Of a stretch of 64,000 nt of DNA, positions 1 to 9,280 are shown in pieces. Both the position numbers and the translations under genes were made by a program. The stretch lies in contig LVAT01000009.1 in the NCBI GenBank assembly GCA_001604135.1, forward strand, positions 62,001 to 126,000, read 5' to 3'. The first letter of the stretch is position 1; each line of letters starts with the position of its first letter. Source of the DNA: Clostridiales bacterium Firm_14. GTDB taxonomy: Bacteria; Bacillota; Clostridia; Saccharofermentanales; Saccharofermentanaceae. The notes below the pieces were generated by a model. It was not told the DNA's origin. It was given only the letters and a program-made list of their open reading frames with translations, and did no database searches.

Positions 1-1339
1 TATCCCTCAGAGAGTCGTGGATCCTTTAAGCTGCATGTCCGTCTCAGCGCCTGACAAGCTCTGTCTGGGCGCATTCCTGCATTTCGAGAAATACGATCAT
101 CCGGCAGTAAGAGATTACTATAACGCGATGGTACTTAACATCGTAAAGGGCCTGGGCATCCAGATGCACAGAGTTAACAATACCGAGAACTTAAAGCTCC
201 TTCATAGCTCGGTCCATCTGACCCACCTCTTCATCGCCGAAGGCGAATACCAGGACAACGTCGATCTCATCGAAGAGCTTGCCAAGGAAATGGTAGTTGC
301 CGTTGTCGCAAATGAAGACATCGTTCTTCCCAAGAACTCGCGCGTCAAAGTGCTCGAAAAGCCTTTCTACTGCTTCCCTGTCGTATCCATCCTGAATTCC
401 ACGGTCGACAGCAAGGAAGAGCGCGTCAAGAAGCTCCGCTGCGAGGGCGTAAGAGCGCTCGTTGTCGACGATGAGTCAATGAATCTCGTAGTAGCAAAGA
501 GCATTTTCTCCAGATACGGAATGAAGGTATCCACCGTTACTTCCGGTCAGGAATCGATCGATATCTGCCGTGAGAAAGTTTTCGACATCATATTCATGGA
601 TCACATGATGAGCGGTATGGACGGTGTCGAAGCCATGAAGAGGATCAGGACCGATGTCTCAGGCCTCAACGGCTCGATCCCTGTCGTTGCCCTCACCGCA
701 AATGCGATGAGCTCCGCAAAGCAGATGTTCCTGGCAGAAGGCTTCGACGGCTTCGTAAGCAAGCCTATCGAGATCGAAGAACTAGAACGTGTCTTAAAGC
801 AGGTCCTTCCCAAGTCGGCCATCTCATTCGTAGACGCTGAAGGCATTGCGGAAGAGATCCCCGATGAACCCGAAGAACCTGCAAAGCCCGCTCCCGTTAA
901 AGAGAAGGACTTCATCACGGAGCTTAGAAAGTTCGGCATCGACACCGATGCCGGCCTCAAATACTGCGTTGGTGACAAGGACTTCTATAAGTCCCTGCTC
1001 GTCCAGTACTCGACTGAATCCGGCGACAAGATCGCTTCAATGAAGAAATATTACAAGATCAGGGACTGGCACAACTACGAGATACTCGTTCATGCGCTGA
1101 AGAGCACTTCGAAGATGATCGGCGTGATCGATCTGTCAGAGAAGGCCAAGGCCCTCGAAAAGGCAGCAAAGGAAAACGAAGGCGACTACATCCTGCAAAA
1201 CCACGACGCGATGATCAGGGATTACGGACGCATCGCGGGCGAGATCAAAAACCAACTTCTGAAAGGCGATGAGGACAAGCCCGAAGATGATGATGTTTTC
1301 GAATTCGAACCTGAGAGTGACGGAGGTGACAAGGTATGA
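1..1339 (+). CDS. Hybrid histidine kinase C-terminus: pseudo-receiver, receiver, HPt (5' partial)
   Basis: This is the C-terminal part of a hybrid phosphorelay protein; the frame is open to the left edge, so the kinase core is probably outside the window. Numbering from a GTG at 17, residues about 15-130 look like a receiver fold without the phospho-Asp. Residues about 145-265 are a full receiver: acidic pair D151-D152, phospho-acceptor D195 (in FMDHMM) and the KP motif near 249-250. After a Glu/Pro-rich linker, residues about 295-415 form an HPt domain with the motif HALKST, phospho-His H359. The product should receive phosphate and pass it on. It overlaps the next gene by 4 nt (ATGA), so the two are translationally coupled. 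That neighbour has a kinase and a receiver but no HPt, so this protein may supply the missing relay step. The domain calls are firm; the partner is inferred. Confidence 0.85.
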   Translation, partial: IPQRVVDPLSCMSVSAPDKLCLGAFLHFEKYDHPAVRDYYNAMVLNIVKGLGIQMHRVNNTENLKLLHSSVHLTHLFIAEGEYQDNVDLIEELAKEMVVAVVANEDIVLPKNSRVKVLEKPFYCFPVVSILNSTVDSKEERVKKLRCEGVRALVVDDESMNLVVAKSIFSRYGMKVSTVTSGQESIDICREKVFDIIFMDHMMSGMDGVEAMKRIRTDVSGLNGSIPVVALTANAMSSAKQMFLAEGFDGFVSKPIEIEELERVLKQVLPKSAISFVDAEGIAEEIPDEPEEPAKPAPVKEKDFITELRKFGIDTDAGLKYCVGDKDFYKSLLVQYSTESGDKIASMKKYYKIRDWHNYEILVHALKSTSKMIGVIDLSEKAKALEKAAKENEGDYILQNHDAMIRDYGRIAGEIKNQLLKGDEDKPEDDDVFEFEPESDGGDKV

Positions 1340-4062
1340 GAGACATGTTGAGATATCTGTTCAAACCGTCCAGCAACGACCGCGAAGCGATCAGATCCGC
1401 TTATTATGAATCGGTCGGACCTACCCGCGTCACGATGCTGATAACGCTTGTTGCCGCCATTACCTTCCTTGTAATGACATTTGTATATCCGGCCTATTTC
1501 GGAGGCACGACGGTCATTTATCACCAGATATGCTATGTCTGGGTAATCGCGATAGCCGTTGCATGGCTTATCGGCGCGGATTATGCGATGAAGGATTATT
1601 CGTCCAGATACCGCACGATATTTGTTCTTAACCACTTCATGGGAATTACCCTTTATGCCTGGGTAATCGCTCTCATGATCGTCAACTTCATGGCGCGGAA
1701 TACAGTAGACACCACGCTCTTCATGACGGTAGCGCTGGTAGTTCCTCTCTGCGTTTATTTCAACCCGCTGGCATATTTCACGGTTGCCCTCTTATCCAAT
1801 ATCGGGGTAATCTCATTTCTCTACTATGCGGTATCCACCGGTTCGATCGAACCTAACCAGATGGCAAACTTCCTGATCTTTGCCGTTTTCCAGCTTGTAA
1901 TGGGAGTCATCATGTCCTATACGAAGTTCAGGCTTAACGAGCAGCTCGTAACGGCTGAAAAACAGCGTAAAGAGATCTACATGCTCAATAAGTCGCAGAA
2001 CAGTTTCTTCTCGAACATGAGCCATGAGATCAGAACACCGATCAACACGATCATCGGCTTAAACGAGATGATCCTCCGTGAGGACGTAAGCGACGAAGTA
2101 ATCGAAGATGCGGTCAACATCAAGGCTGCAGGCAAGCTCCTTCTTAACCTCATCAACGACATTCTCGACATGAGCAAATTCCAGTCAGGCTCCATGCAGC
2201 TCCTGATCGAACCTTATCACACGGGCGACATGCTCTCAGACATCGTCGGCATGCTCTGGATCAGGGCAAAGGATAAGAAGCTCGACTTTAACGTCGACGT
2301 ATCCCCTGATATTCCTGCAGAGCTCATCGGCGATGAAGTGAGGATCAAGCAGGTCCTTATCAACATCATCAACAACGCGATCAAGTACACCAAGGAAGGC
2401 TCTGTCTCCCTCACCGTCCAGTGCGAGCGGAAGGACGACAAGACCTGCAACATGATCTACATGGTCTCTGATACCGGTATCGGCATCAAGTCTGAGGATA
2501 TCCCTTATCTCTTCTCCGCATTTAAGCGAGTAGACGAGACCACGACAAAGCATATCGAAGGAACGGGCCTCGGCCTTTCCATCGTTAAGCAGCTTGTAGA
2601 CATCATGGGCGGTAAGATCACCGTAAACAGCGTCTATAAGAAGGGCTCCACCTTCATGATCGAGATCCCTCAGAGGATCGAGCGTGAAGATTCCGTAGGC
2701 AACTACGACTTTGCCAAGACGGGAAGCACCGGCAGAAAGAAGGAATACCTTCCCAAGTTCGAAGCTCCTGAAGCACGCATCCTTGTAGTTGACGACAATG
2801 AAGCAAACCTCATGGTCGTAAGCAAGCTCTTAAGAGATACAAAGATCAGGATCGATACTGCAACCAGCGGTGCCGACGCCCTCAGAAAGACCCTTAACAT
2901 CAAATACAACGTTATCTTCATGGACCACCTCATGCCTGAGATGGACGGCGTCGAATGCAGAAGACGCATCAAGGACCAGACCGGCGGACGCTGCCGCGAG
3001 ACGCCCATCATCATCCTCACCGCCAACGCCGATGAAGAGAACAGAGCACTTTATGCCCGCGAGAATTTCGACGGCTATCTCGCAAAGCCCGTAAGCGGCG
3101 ACGCTCTGGAGAATGAGGTCTATAACCACCTCCCGAAGGAGATCGTCCACATCACCGGCAACAGAAGCGAGATCGCCGAAGAATCCATCTCCTGGATGAG
3201 CGGCACCAAGAAGCGTAAGAGCATCGTAATCACTTCCGAGAGTGTCGCCGACCTCACGCCCGAACTTATAGAGAAATACGGCATCGCGATCATTCCTCAC
3301 AAGGTAAGGACCGAAGAAGGCCTTTTCAAGGACGGCAAGGAGATCGAGACCCAGGGCGTCCTCAAATACATGGAAGATCCCGATCATGTGGTCCTCCCTC
3401 AGGGTCCTACCGTAAGAGAAGCCGAAGAGTTCTTCGCCCTGCAGCTTGCCAATGCCAATAATGTCATCCACATCTCGATCTCTTCAAAGATCGAGCACAG
3501 CGGATACGGACCTGCTCTCGAAGCATCCAAGTCTTTCGATAACGTATTCGTAATCGACTCGGCCCACCTCTCGAGCGGCCAGGGCCTTATGGCCGTCGTC
3601 GCCGCGAAGATGGTCGAATCAGGCCTTAGTGCCGAGCAGATCGTAAAGGAACTCGAAGTCTACAAGAAGAAGATCCACACGAGCTTCATCGTTGATAACC
3701 TTGATTTCCTGTCGCGTGCAGGCCAGGTCGGCAACGGTACGGCAAATATCGTTAAGTCCCTCATGGGACGCCCCGTCTTAAAGCTCCGCAAGGGTAAGAT
3801 GGGCGTCGGCATGACCTATTTCGGCGCCAGGGAGAATGCATGGAAAGCATACATCAACTCCGTTCTCTCCAACCCTGCCGGCATAGACACGAGCATCCTC
3901 TTCGTAACCTATGTAGGCCTCACCAAGCGTGACACCGACTGGATCCGCGAACAGGTCGAAAAGCACGTCCAGTTCGACGAGATCTGCTTCAAGCAGGCCT
4001 CCCCTGCCGTATCCGTCAACTGCGGTCCCGGCACGTTCGGTCTGCTGTACATGGAGAAGTGA
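1336..4062 (+). CDS. Membrane hybrid histidine kinase-receiver fused to a DegV/FakB-like fatty-acid-binding domain
   Basis: A 908-residue, four-part protein. Residues about 30-195 hold five or six membrane helices with no obvious extracellular domain. Residues about 220-450 are the kinase core: H230 in SHEIRTP, the N box near N346-N347, and glycine boxes DTGIGI (379 on) and GTGLGL (409 on). Residues about 480-600 are a receiver with D486-D487, phospho-acceptor D530 and K584. Residues about 628-908 match the DegV (EDD) family: ITSESVADL, ISISSKIEHSG, VFVIDSAHLSSGQG and a LDFLSRAGQVG segment all lie in family order. Stand-alone DegV proteins (FakB) carry a bound fatty acid to the FakA kinase; here the domain is the output or sensory end of a signalling kinase. 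It overlaps the upstream HPt gene by 4 nt. Lipid-dependent control of the relay is inferred. Confidence 0.88.
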   Translation: MRDMLRYLFKPSSNDREAIRSAYYESVGPTRVTMLITLVAAITFLVMTFVYPAYFGGTTVIYHQICYVWVIAIAVAWLIGADYAMKDYSSRYRTIFVLNHFMGITLYAWVIALMIVNFMARNTVDTTLFMTVALVVPLCVYFNPLAYFTVALLSNIGVISFLYYAVSTGSIEPNQMANFLIFAVFQLVMGVIMSYTKFRLNEQLVTAEKQRKEIYMLNKSQNSFFSNMSHEIRTPINTIIGLNEMILREDVSDEVIEDAVNIKAAGKLLLNLINDILDMSKFQSGSMQLLIEPYHTGDMLSDIVGMLWIRAKDKKLDFNVDVSPDIPAELIGDEVRIKQVLINIINNAIKYTKEGSVSLTVQCERKDDKTCNMIYMVSDTGIGIKSEDIPYLFSAFKRVDETTTKHIEGTGLGLSIVKQLVDIMGGKITVNSVYKKGSTFMIEIPQRIEREDSVGNYDFAKTGSTGRKKEYLPKFEAPEARILVVDDNEANLMVVSKLLRDTKIRIDTATSGADALRKTLNIKYNVIFMDHLMPEMDGVECRRRIKDQTGGRCRETPIIILTANADEENRALYARENFDGYLAKPVSGDALENEVYNHLPKEIVHITGNRSEIAEESISWMSGTKKRKSIVITSESVADLTPELIEKYGIAIIPHKVRTEEGLFKDGKEIETQGVLKYMEDPDHVVLPQGPTVREAEEFFALQLANANNVIHISISSKIEHSGYGPALEASKSFDNVFVIDSAHLSSGQGLMAVVAAKMVESGLSAEQIVKELEVYKKKIHTSFIVDNLDFLSRAGQVGNGTANIVKSLMGRPVLKLRKGKMGVGMTYFGARENAWKAYINSVLSNPAGIDTSILFVTYVGLTKRDTDWIREQVEKHVQFDEICFKQASPAVSVNCGPGTFGLLYMEK

Positions 4063-4116
4063 TCATTTTCGCAAACTGATTCATACAAGTGCGGGACAGA
4101 CCTGCAAACCATCTAA

Positions 4117-4147
4117 TCGTACGTTTTTCGCCCTTAAAAACGTACGA
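4117..4147. repeat. Perfect 12-bp inverted repeat (hairpin)
   Basis: TCGTACGTTTTT (4117-4128) and AAAAACGTACGA (4136-4147) are exact reverse complements around a 7-nt loop. It lies in the convergent gap after the DegV-kinase gene. It could be a terminator whose U tract is inside the stem, or a protein-binding palindrome. Nothing else was recognised in this 199-nt gap except the terminator at 4209-4236. Confidence 0.5.
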
Positions 4148-4208
4148 AAACAAGGCTTGCAAATTGCAGCCGGGATAAAGTGCTTCCAGGCTCCCCTCCG
4201 TGCACAAA

Positions 4209-4236
4209 AAAGGGCGCCTCACTCTGAGGCGGCCCT
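4209..4236 (-). terminator. Rho-independent terminator of the rubrerythrin fusion gene
   Basis: A GC-rich stem (GGGCGCCTCA pairing with TGAGGCGGCCC around CTC, with small mismatches) is followed on the minus strand by a run of six T. It lies just downstream of the stop of the minus-strand gene that ends at 4262. Confidence 0.75.
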
Positions 4237-4261
4237 TATCATCTGAAGTTGATCAAAGATA

Positions 4262-4801
4262 TCAGTAATTCTCTGCGTTTACTTCGAAATAGCTCTGAGG
4301 ATGAGCGCATACAGGGCACATTTCAGGTGCCTTTGTGCCGACTACGATGTGACCGCAGTTTCTGCACTCCCAGACCTTAACTTCGCTCTTTGCGAAGACT
4401 TCCTGAGCCTCAACGTTCTTAAGCAGTGCTCTGTATCTTTCTTCGTGATGCTTCTCGATGGCGCCTACCATTCTGAACTTAGCTGCGAGTGCCGGGAAGC
4501 CCTCTGCCTCAGCGGTCTTAGCGAAATCTTCGTACATGTCTGTCCATTCGTAGTTCTCGCCGTCAGCAGCTGCTGCAAGGTTCTCAGCTGTTGTGCCGAT
4601 GCCCTCGAGCTCCTTGAACCACATCTTTGCGTGCTCTTTCTCGTTGTCAGCTGTCTTTAAGAAGAGTGCTGCGATCTGCTCGTAGCCTTCCTTCTTAGCC
4701 TTGGATGCGAAATAGGTATACTTGTTTCTAGCCTGTGATTCGCCTGCGAAAGCAGCCTGCAGATTCTTCTCTGTCTGTGTACCTGCGTACTTGTTTGCCA
4801 T
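4262..4801 (-). CDS. rbr: Internal in-frame start: free rubrerythrin
   Basis: Within the fusion, the Met beginning [12 protein letters not shown] at 4801 is preceded by AGGAGGA, 6-7 nt upstream, which is a near-ideal ribosome site. Initiation here yields a 179-residue protein of normal rubrerythrin length and domain order (ferritin-like di-iron domain, then C-terminal rubredoxin). The sequence before it is short and linker-like. Two readings fit: a fusion arising by loss of a stop between adjacent genes while the second start was kept, or deliberate production of both a tethered and a free enzyme. Which products exist cannot be told from sequence. Confidence 0.6.
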   Translation of the reverse strand: MANKYAGTQTEKNLQAAFAGESQARNKYTYFASKAKKEGYEQIAALFLKTADNEKEHAKMWFKELEGIGTTAENLAAAADGENYEWTDMYEDFAKTAEAEGFPALAAKFRMVGAIEKHHEERYRALLKNVEAQEVFAKSEVKVWECRNCGHIVVGTKAPEMCPVCAHPQSYFEVNAENY

Positions 4802-5500
4802 TTTTGATTCCTCCTGTTTATTGGTTATTGTTATTTCTTTTGTCTCTTCTTTTACGGGAGCTGCGGGAGCAGCGGGAGCGCCGTTATCCAAGGGGATAAA
4901 GTAGCTCGCGTCATGCTTGCACCACGGGCATATGAAGTCCGCAGGGAGAGTATCGCCCTCGTAGATATATCCGCAAACAGTGCAGATAAAGCCCTTCTTG
5001 GGAGCCTCGTCGGCTTTGGGTGCACCCGGCTTCTGCTTGATATTCTTCTGGTAGAACGCATATGTGACTGAAGGATCGTCAGATAAGACTTCGCCGTCAG
5101 TAACATCTGCCAGGAATAAAGTGTGGGTGCCGAGATCAGTCTCGCTTACGACCTTTGCGGAAAGATAAGCATTCGTCTCTTTTGCAATGTATGCAATGCC
5201 GTTTGCCGCACGTAAGAATTCGATCGATTCGAACTTGTCGATATCCTTGCCGCTCTGGAATCCGAAGTGCTTGTAAGTATCGAACTTGGAACCCTCAGTT
5301 AAGATCGACACATTGAACTCGCCGGTCTTACGGATCATGTCATGCGTATAGTTCAGTTTGTTAACTGCGACGCAGATCCTGTTCGGTTCTGTTGTGACCT
5401 GGATCACGGTGTTGACGATGCAGCCGTTATCTTTAGAGCCGTCTTTGGCAGTCAGGACAAAGAGACCGTATGACAGGTTGTACATGGCTTTACTGTTCAT
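4262..5500 (-). CDS. Flavin reductase-rubredoxin-rubrerythrin fusion (Hrb-Rbr type)
   Basis: A 412-residue oxygen-defence fusion. The N-terminal ~165 residues resemble the FMN-binding split-barrel flavin reductase of Moorella high-molecular-weight rubredoxin (Hrb). A rubredoxin domain follows ([10 protein letters not shown] and CPWC iron ligands), then an Ala/Pro/Glu linker. The last 179 residues are a complete rubrerythrin: a four-helix di-iron domain with EKEH and EKHHEERY ligand motifs, ending in a second rubredoxin (CRNCG, CPVC). Such parts pass electrons from NAD(P)H through flavin and rubredoxin to reduce peroxide or oxygen. I chose the ATG at 5500, which has AAGGGG about 8 nt upstream; an ATG at 5569 lacks this support. 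An internal start gives free rubrerythrin (see 4262-4801). The gene appears monocistronic, with its own terminator. Confidence 0.88.
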   Translation of the reverse strand: MNSKAMYNLSYGLFVLTAKDGSKDNGCIVNTVIQVTTEPNRICVAVNKLNYTHDMIRKTGEFNVSILTEGSKFDTYKHFGFQSGKDIDKFESIEFLRAANGIAYIAKETNAYLSAKVVSETDLGTHTLFLADVTDGEVLSDDPSVTYAFYQKNIKQKPGAPKADEAPKKGFICTVCGYIYEGDTLPADFICPWCKHDASYFIPLDNGAPAAPAAPVKEETKEITITNKQEESKMANKYAGTQTEKNLQAAFAGESQARNKYTYFASKAKKEGYEQIAALFLKTADNEKEHAKMWFKELEGIGTTAENLAAAADGENYEWTDMYEDFAKTAEAEGFPALAAKFRMVGAIEKHHEERYRALLKNVEAQEVFAKSEVKVWECRNCGHIVVGTKAPEMCPVCAHPQSYFEVNAENY

Positions 5501-5629
5501 GCTTTTCCCCTTTCTCTTTTTGTAGCGCCTCTTGCCAAAAAGGCATAGTCTTATTATAGGGGATAACACACCGTTTTTGTGTGATTTATTAATGAATTTT
5601 TGACACTTTTCGGTGGTGGCGCGAAAACC

Positions 5630-8600
5630 TTATTCAGTCCTCAAAGCCGTTACAGGATCCTGTCTTGAAGCGGTCTTCGAAGGGATGAGGCCTCCGATCA
5701 GAGTAAGCACGACGCTCAGGAGCACAAGTACGATAGCTGCTGCCCAAGGCATGGCCGCACTGACGTCAGTAGATTCGGCGAGCTTGTGGATCAGCGAGTT
5801 GATCGGAATGAGCAGGAACAATGATATTCCTACACCGAACAGACCTGCCAGGAAGCCCGTGATCATGGTCTCTGCGTTGAATACGTCTGCAACATTGCGC
5901 TTTGATGCGCCCATGGCACGGAGGATACCGATCTCCTTGCGGCGTTCAAGAACGCTGATATATGTGATGACGCCGATCATGATGGATGATACGACGAGGG
6001 ATATTGCAACGAATGCGATGAGGACGTAAGAGATCGTGTTGATGATCTTCGTTACGGACTTCATAAGGGCGCCTACGATGTCGGTATAATTGATGCTCTT
6101 GTCATCTTCGCCCCTGTCTTCGACCATCTTGTTATAGTCCTTGATGATCGTCGTGATCTTGTCCTTGGATTCGAAGTCCTTAGGATAGATCGTGATGGAC
6201 CTGAGGTCTTCCTTGTCGCAGTATCCGAATGCGGAGAGGTTGCCTTCTGCCGAAGCCGTCTTGCCGCCCATGAGCTCGCTCATGAAGGACTGCATCTCGT
6301 CCTCATCCATATTGAACTGGAATGCCTTTGCAAAAGCATCCTGGTCCACGGACAATGCGCTTCCGAAGTCAGAGAAAGTGTCCTGCAAAGCCTTGGTCAT
6401 GTTGGATGCAAGGCGCTCTACTACCATGCCGATGGCCTTTTCGATGCCCTTGGCAAGCTGGCCGGCCATCTGGGAAGTAAGACCGTTGACATTCTTGGTC
6501 AGAGCCTTGGTGATCTCATCGACATTTACGGATGATGTGACCACTTCGGTAATGAGCTTTCTTGCCCTGTCAGAACCCATGTATTCCTTGAGTGAACCTT
6601 CAAGCGCTTTGGGGTCAGGGAGATTGTTCTCTGTAGCATATTTGCTGTAGGCATCAAGGAGCGCTTCTGCAACGCCCTGTGCCTGCTTGGGAGTGATCTT
6701 GACCTTGTCGGTGATCTCTTTGGAGATCATGGCAGACTGCTCGTTAACGATCGTCTTTCCTTCAGTGCTCTGGAGATATTCGCGGTAATATTCCGGATAG
6801 CGGCTCTGATCCGAGAGATCCATTCCGTTCGCCAGAGCATATTCCGCAAAGCCGTCGGTAATAGCGGAAAGCGCTTTGTCTACGACTGCCTGGTCTAAGT
6901 CAGCGATGCCACTGTCGTTGATTATCTTTATAAGCTGCTGTCTTAATACGGCGCTTCCTTCAGAAGATGCAATGTAAGCTGCGATCGCATCGGGGAGCTT
7001 CGCATAATCGGTCGAAGGATCTGCAGAAGCATAATCCATATAATCCGTGAAGACGCTGCCCATGCCCTTTATCAGAGCCTCTGTATTGATCTTGAGCTCA
7101 ACGCCCTTGAGGAGATCTTTAAGCTGCTTCTCAGAAAGGTTCGGCATTGCGCTGCCCAATGCACCTGCAAAATCGAGGCCGCTCATGTCACCGAATGCAT
7201 CCTTATCGAACTTAAGCTTGTCCTCGTCGAACTTGAATGCATCTCTTATTGCATCTTCATCGATCTCGAAAAGGTTATCCATCTTGAAATCGGATTCTTC
7301 CTCATCGAATCTCTCTCCGGTGAGGACGTTGACTTCGCGGTCAGCAAGCTGAGCCTTGACGATGGCTGCGGTCTCGGCTTCATCTCTTAATTCTTCAACG
7401 AGATCCTTACCGTAATAGATACCGGAACCGAGCATCATGATGTCCTGGTCAGCCTTGGGCTGGACGATGCCGACGACCTTAAGATCCTGGCTGTTCTTCA
7501 GGAGATCACGCATATAATCTTTGCTGTTCCTCATGTCGGTATAGACCTTCTGCTTCTCATCGTACTTATAGAACTTATAAGCAGGCGTGACCTTGAATGT
7601 CTTGTTCATGAAGTCATCGTAATGCCATGTGAAGTATTCCTGGTCGGCAACGACTTCGATACCGTTGGAGAAATCTCTTACCATCTTGTCAAGTTCTTTG
7701 GGGTCTCTTAAACCGAATGCGTAGATGATATAGTCGGAAACTGCGCCGTTCGGTGTGAGGACTAAGACAGCCTCATTTGAATTCTGGGGCCATCTGCCGG
7801 TCTTGATGTCATACTGGTTGACGTAGAGCTCCTCGTTCTCAGGGATCTCAAAGAAGATATTCATGCTGTAAGCCGAAGTTAATACCGATGAGGAAGACAG
7901 GCCCATCGAAGAGAAATCGTTATTGGGGTTAACCTGTCTGAACTCGCCGTCCTTCTCAAAGCGGAAGATCTGGGGCTCAATGCCGTATGAGTATTCAACG
8001 CCGTTTGTGAGATCGTAGATCTCCGGCTTCTCGGTGTCAAAATATGCTTTGAGGGAGATAAGGTCATTTGTCCTTACCGTTGAAAGGATCCTGCTTACCG
8101 AAGGAACCTCTGTGACTTCGCCTTCCTGGGCAGGCTCCCAGGTGTCTGTCGATACCATCATCATAGACATGAAGGATACCGAAGACCTCTCGATCGACAG
8201 AGGATACTGTGACAGTGTCTGCGCCTCTATCCTGTCGATATAGGTGTTGATGCCGTTAGAAAGCGATAGGATCAGCGCAATGCCGATGATTCCGATGGAG
8301 CCGGCAAAAGCAACGAGGATCGTTCTCGTCTTCTTGGTCCAGAGGTTATTGAAGCTCAGTGCGAGCGCCGTGAGGAAGCTCATCGAAGCCTTGCCGAGAT
8401 TCTTGTGGACGGGAACTAATGCATCTGCCTTCTCTTCAGGATTAAAAGGATCGCTGTCATCAATGATCTTTCCGTCCTTGAGCTTAACTATTCTTGTAGC
8501 GTATTCTTCGGCAAGCTCGGGATTGTGCGTAACCATTACTACAAGGCGGTCTTTTGCGACCTCCTTAAGAAGATCCATTACCTGGATGCTGGTCTCAGTA

Positions 8601-9118
8601 TCAAGCGCGCCGGTAGGCTCGTCTGCGAGAAGAATGTCAGGATCGTTAACAAGAGCTCTTGCGATCGCGACTCTCTGCATCTGGCCGCCGGACATCTGAT
8701 TGGGCTTCTTGTGGGCCTGCTCGCGGAGACCGACCTTCGCCAATGCATCGAGAGCTCTCTGTCTGCGCTCTTTTCCGGAGATGCCGGAGATCGTGAGAGC
8801 GAGCTCTACATTCGAGAGAACGGTCTGGTGCGGGATCAGGTTATAGCTCTGGAATACGAAACCGATCGTGTGGTTTCTGTATGAATCCCAGTCCCTGTCC
8901 TTATAACGCTTAGTGGAAACGCCGTTGATGATGAGGTCGCCGTTATCGTAGCGGTCCAGGCCTCCGATAATATTCAAAAGCGTCGTTTTTCCTGAGCCTG
9001 AAGGTCCTAAAATAGCCACGAATTCATTGTCCCTGAGGTTCAGGGACACGCCGTCCAAAGCCTTCTGAATGAGACTGCCTGTTTTGTACTCTTTATGTAT
9101 ATCCCTTATCTGTAACAT
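5630..9118 (-). CDS. MacB/FtsX-type ABC transporter, ATPase and permease in one polypeptide
   Basis: A 1162-residue protein. Residues 1-235 are an ABC ATPase of the LolD/MacB class: Walker A GPSGSGKT (38-45), signature MSGGQMQR (143-150), Walker B ILLADEP, and H-loop VTHN. One membrane helix follows near 250-285, then about 740 extracytoplasmic residues rich in Asp, Lys and helical segments, then three C-terminal helices (about 1030-1140) with the FtsX signature EIGILRAMGA between them. This is the MacB topology with an unusually large outer domain, and the family usually acts mechanically rather than as a pore. The likely substrate is an extracellular peptide, lipoprotein or drug, but it is not identifiable. 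No membrane-fusion partner lies next to it. No clear Shine-Dalgarno precedes the ATG, so the start is the least certain part. Confidence 0.85.
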   Translation of the reverse strand: MLQIRDIHKEYKTGSLIQKALDGVSLNLRDNEFVAILGPSGSGKTTLLNIIGGLDRYDNGDLIINGVSTKRYKDRDWDSYRNHTIGFVFQSYNLIPHQTVLSNVELALTISGISGKERRQRALDALAKVGLREQAHKKPNQMSGGQMQRVAIARALVNDPDILLADEPTGALDTETSIQVMDLLKEVAKDRLVVMVTHNPELAEEYATRIVKLKDGKIIDDSDPFNPEEKADALVPVHKNLGKASMSFLTALALSFNNLWTKKTRTILVAFAGSIGIIGIALILSLSNGINTYIDRIEAQTLSQYPLSIERSSVSFMSMMMVSTDTWEPAQEGEVTEVPSVSRILSTVRTNDLISLKAYFDTEKPEIYDLTNGVEYSYGIEPQIFRFEKDGEFRQVNPNNDFSSMGLSSSSVLTSAYSMNIFFEIPENEELYVNQYDIKTGRWPQNSNEAVLVLTPNGAVSDYIIYAFGLRDPKELDKMVRDFSNGIEVVADQEYFTWHYDDFMNKTFKVTPAYKFYKYDEKQKVYTDMRNSKDYMRDLLKNSQDLKVVGIVQPKADQDIMMLGSGIYYGKDLVEELRDEAETAAIVKAQLADREVNVLTGERFDEEESDFKMDNLFEIDEDAIRDAFKFDEDKLKFDKDAFGDMSGLDFAGALGSAMPNLSEKQLKDLLKGVELKINTEALIKGMGSVFTDYMDYASADPSTDYAKLPDAIAAYIASSEGSAVLRQQLIKIINDSGIADLDQAVVDKALSAITDGFAEYALANGMDLSDQSRYPEYYREYLQSTEGKTIVNEQSAMISKEITDKVKITPKQAQGVAEALLDAYSKYATENNLPDPKALEGSLKEYMGSDRARKLITEVVTSSVNVDEITKALTKNVNGLTSQMAGQLAKGIEKAIGMVVERLASNMTKALQDTFSDFGSALSVDQDAFAKAFQFNMDEDEMQSFMSELMGGKTASAEGNLSAFGYCDKEDLRSITIYPKDFESKDKITTIIKDYNKMVEDRGEDDKSINYTDIVGALMKSVTKIINTISYVLIAFVAISLVVSSIMIGVITYISVLERRKEIGILRAMGASKRNVADVFNAETMITGFLAGLFGVGISLFLLIPINSLIHKLAESTDVSAAMPWAAAIVLVLLSVVLTLIGGLIPSKTASRQDPVTALRTE

Positions 9119-9280
9119 GTCGAAATTCTATCACGCGCATAATGAACATTCTTTACAATATCTGTGAATTATGCGGAAATTCCTAGTAAATTCATCAGAT
9201 TTTGCAACCTGTATCCACGCAGCGCGAAAAACCCCTTATTCCTTTATTTTCGTGTTGCCTTATTTGTTAACAAAACGCCC

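Noticed and set aside
2830-3471. Open frame of about 213 codons opposite the DegV-kinase gene
   Set aside because: Shadow of a conserved coding region.
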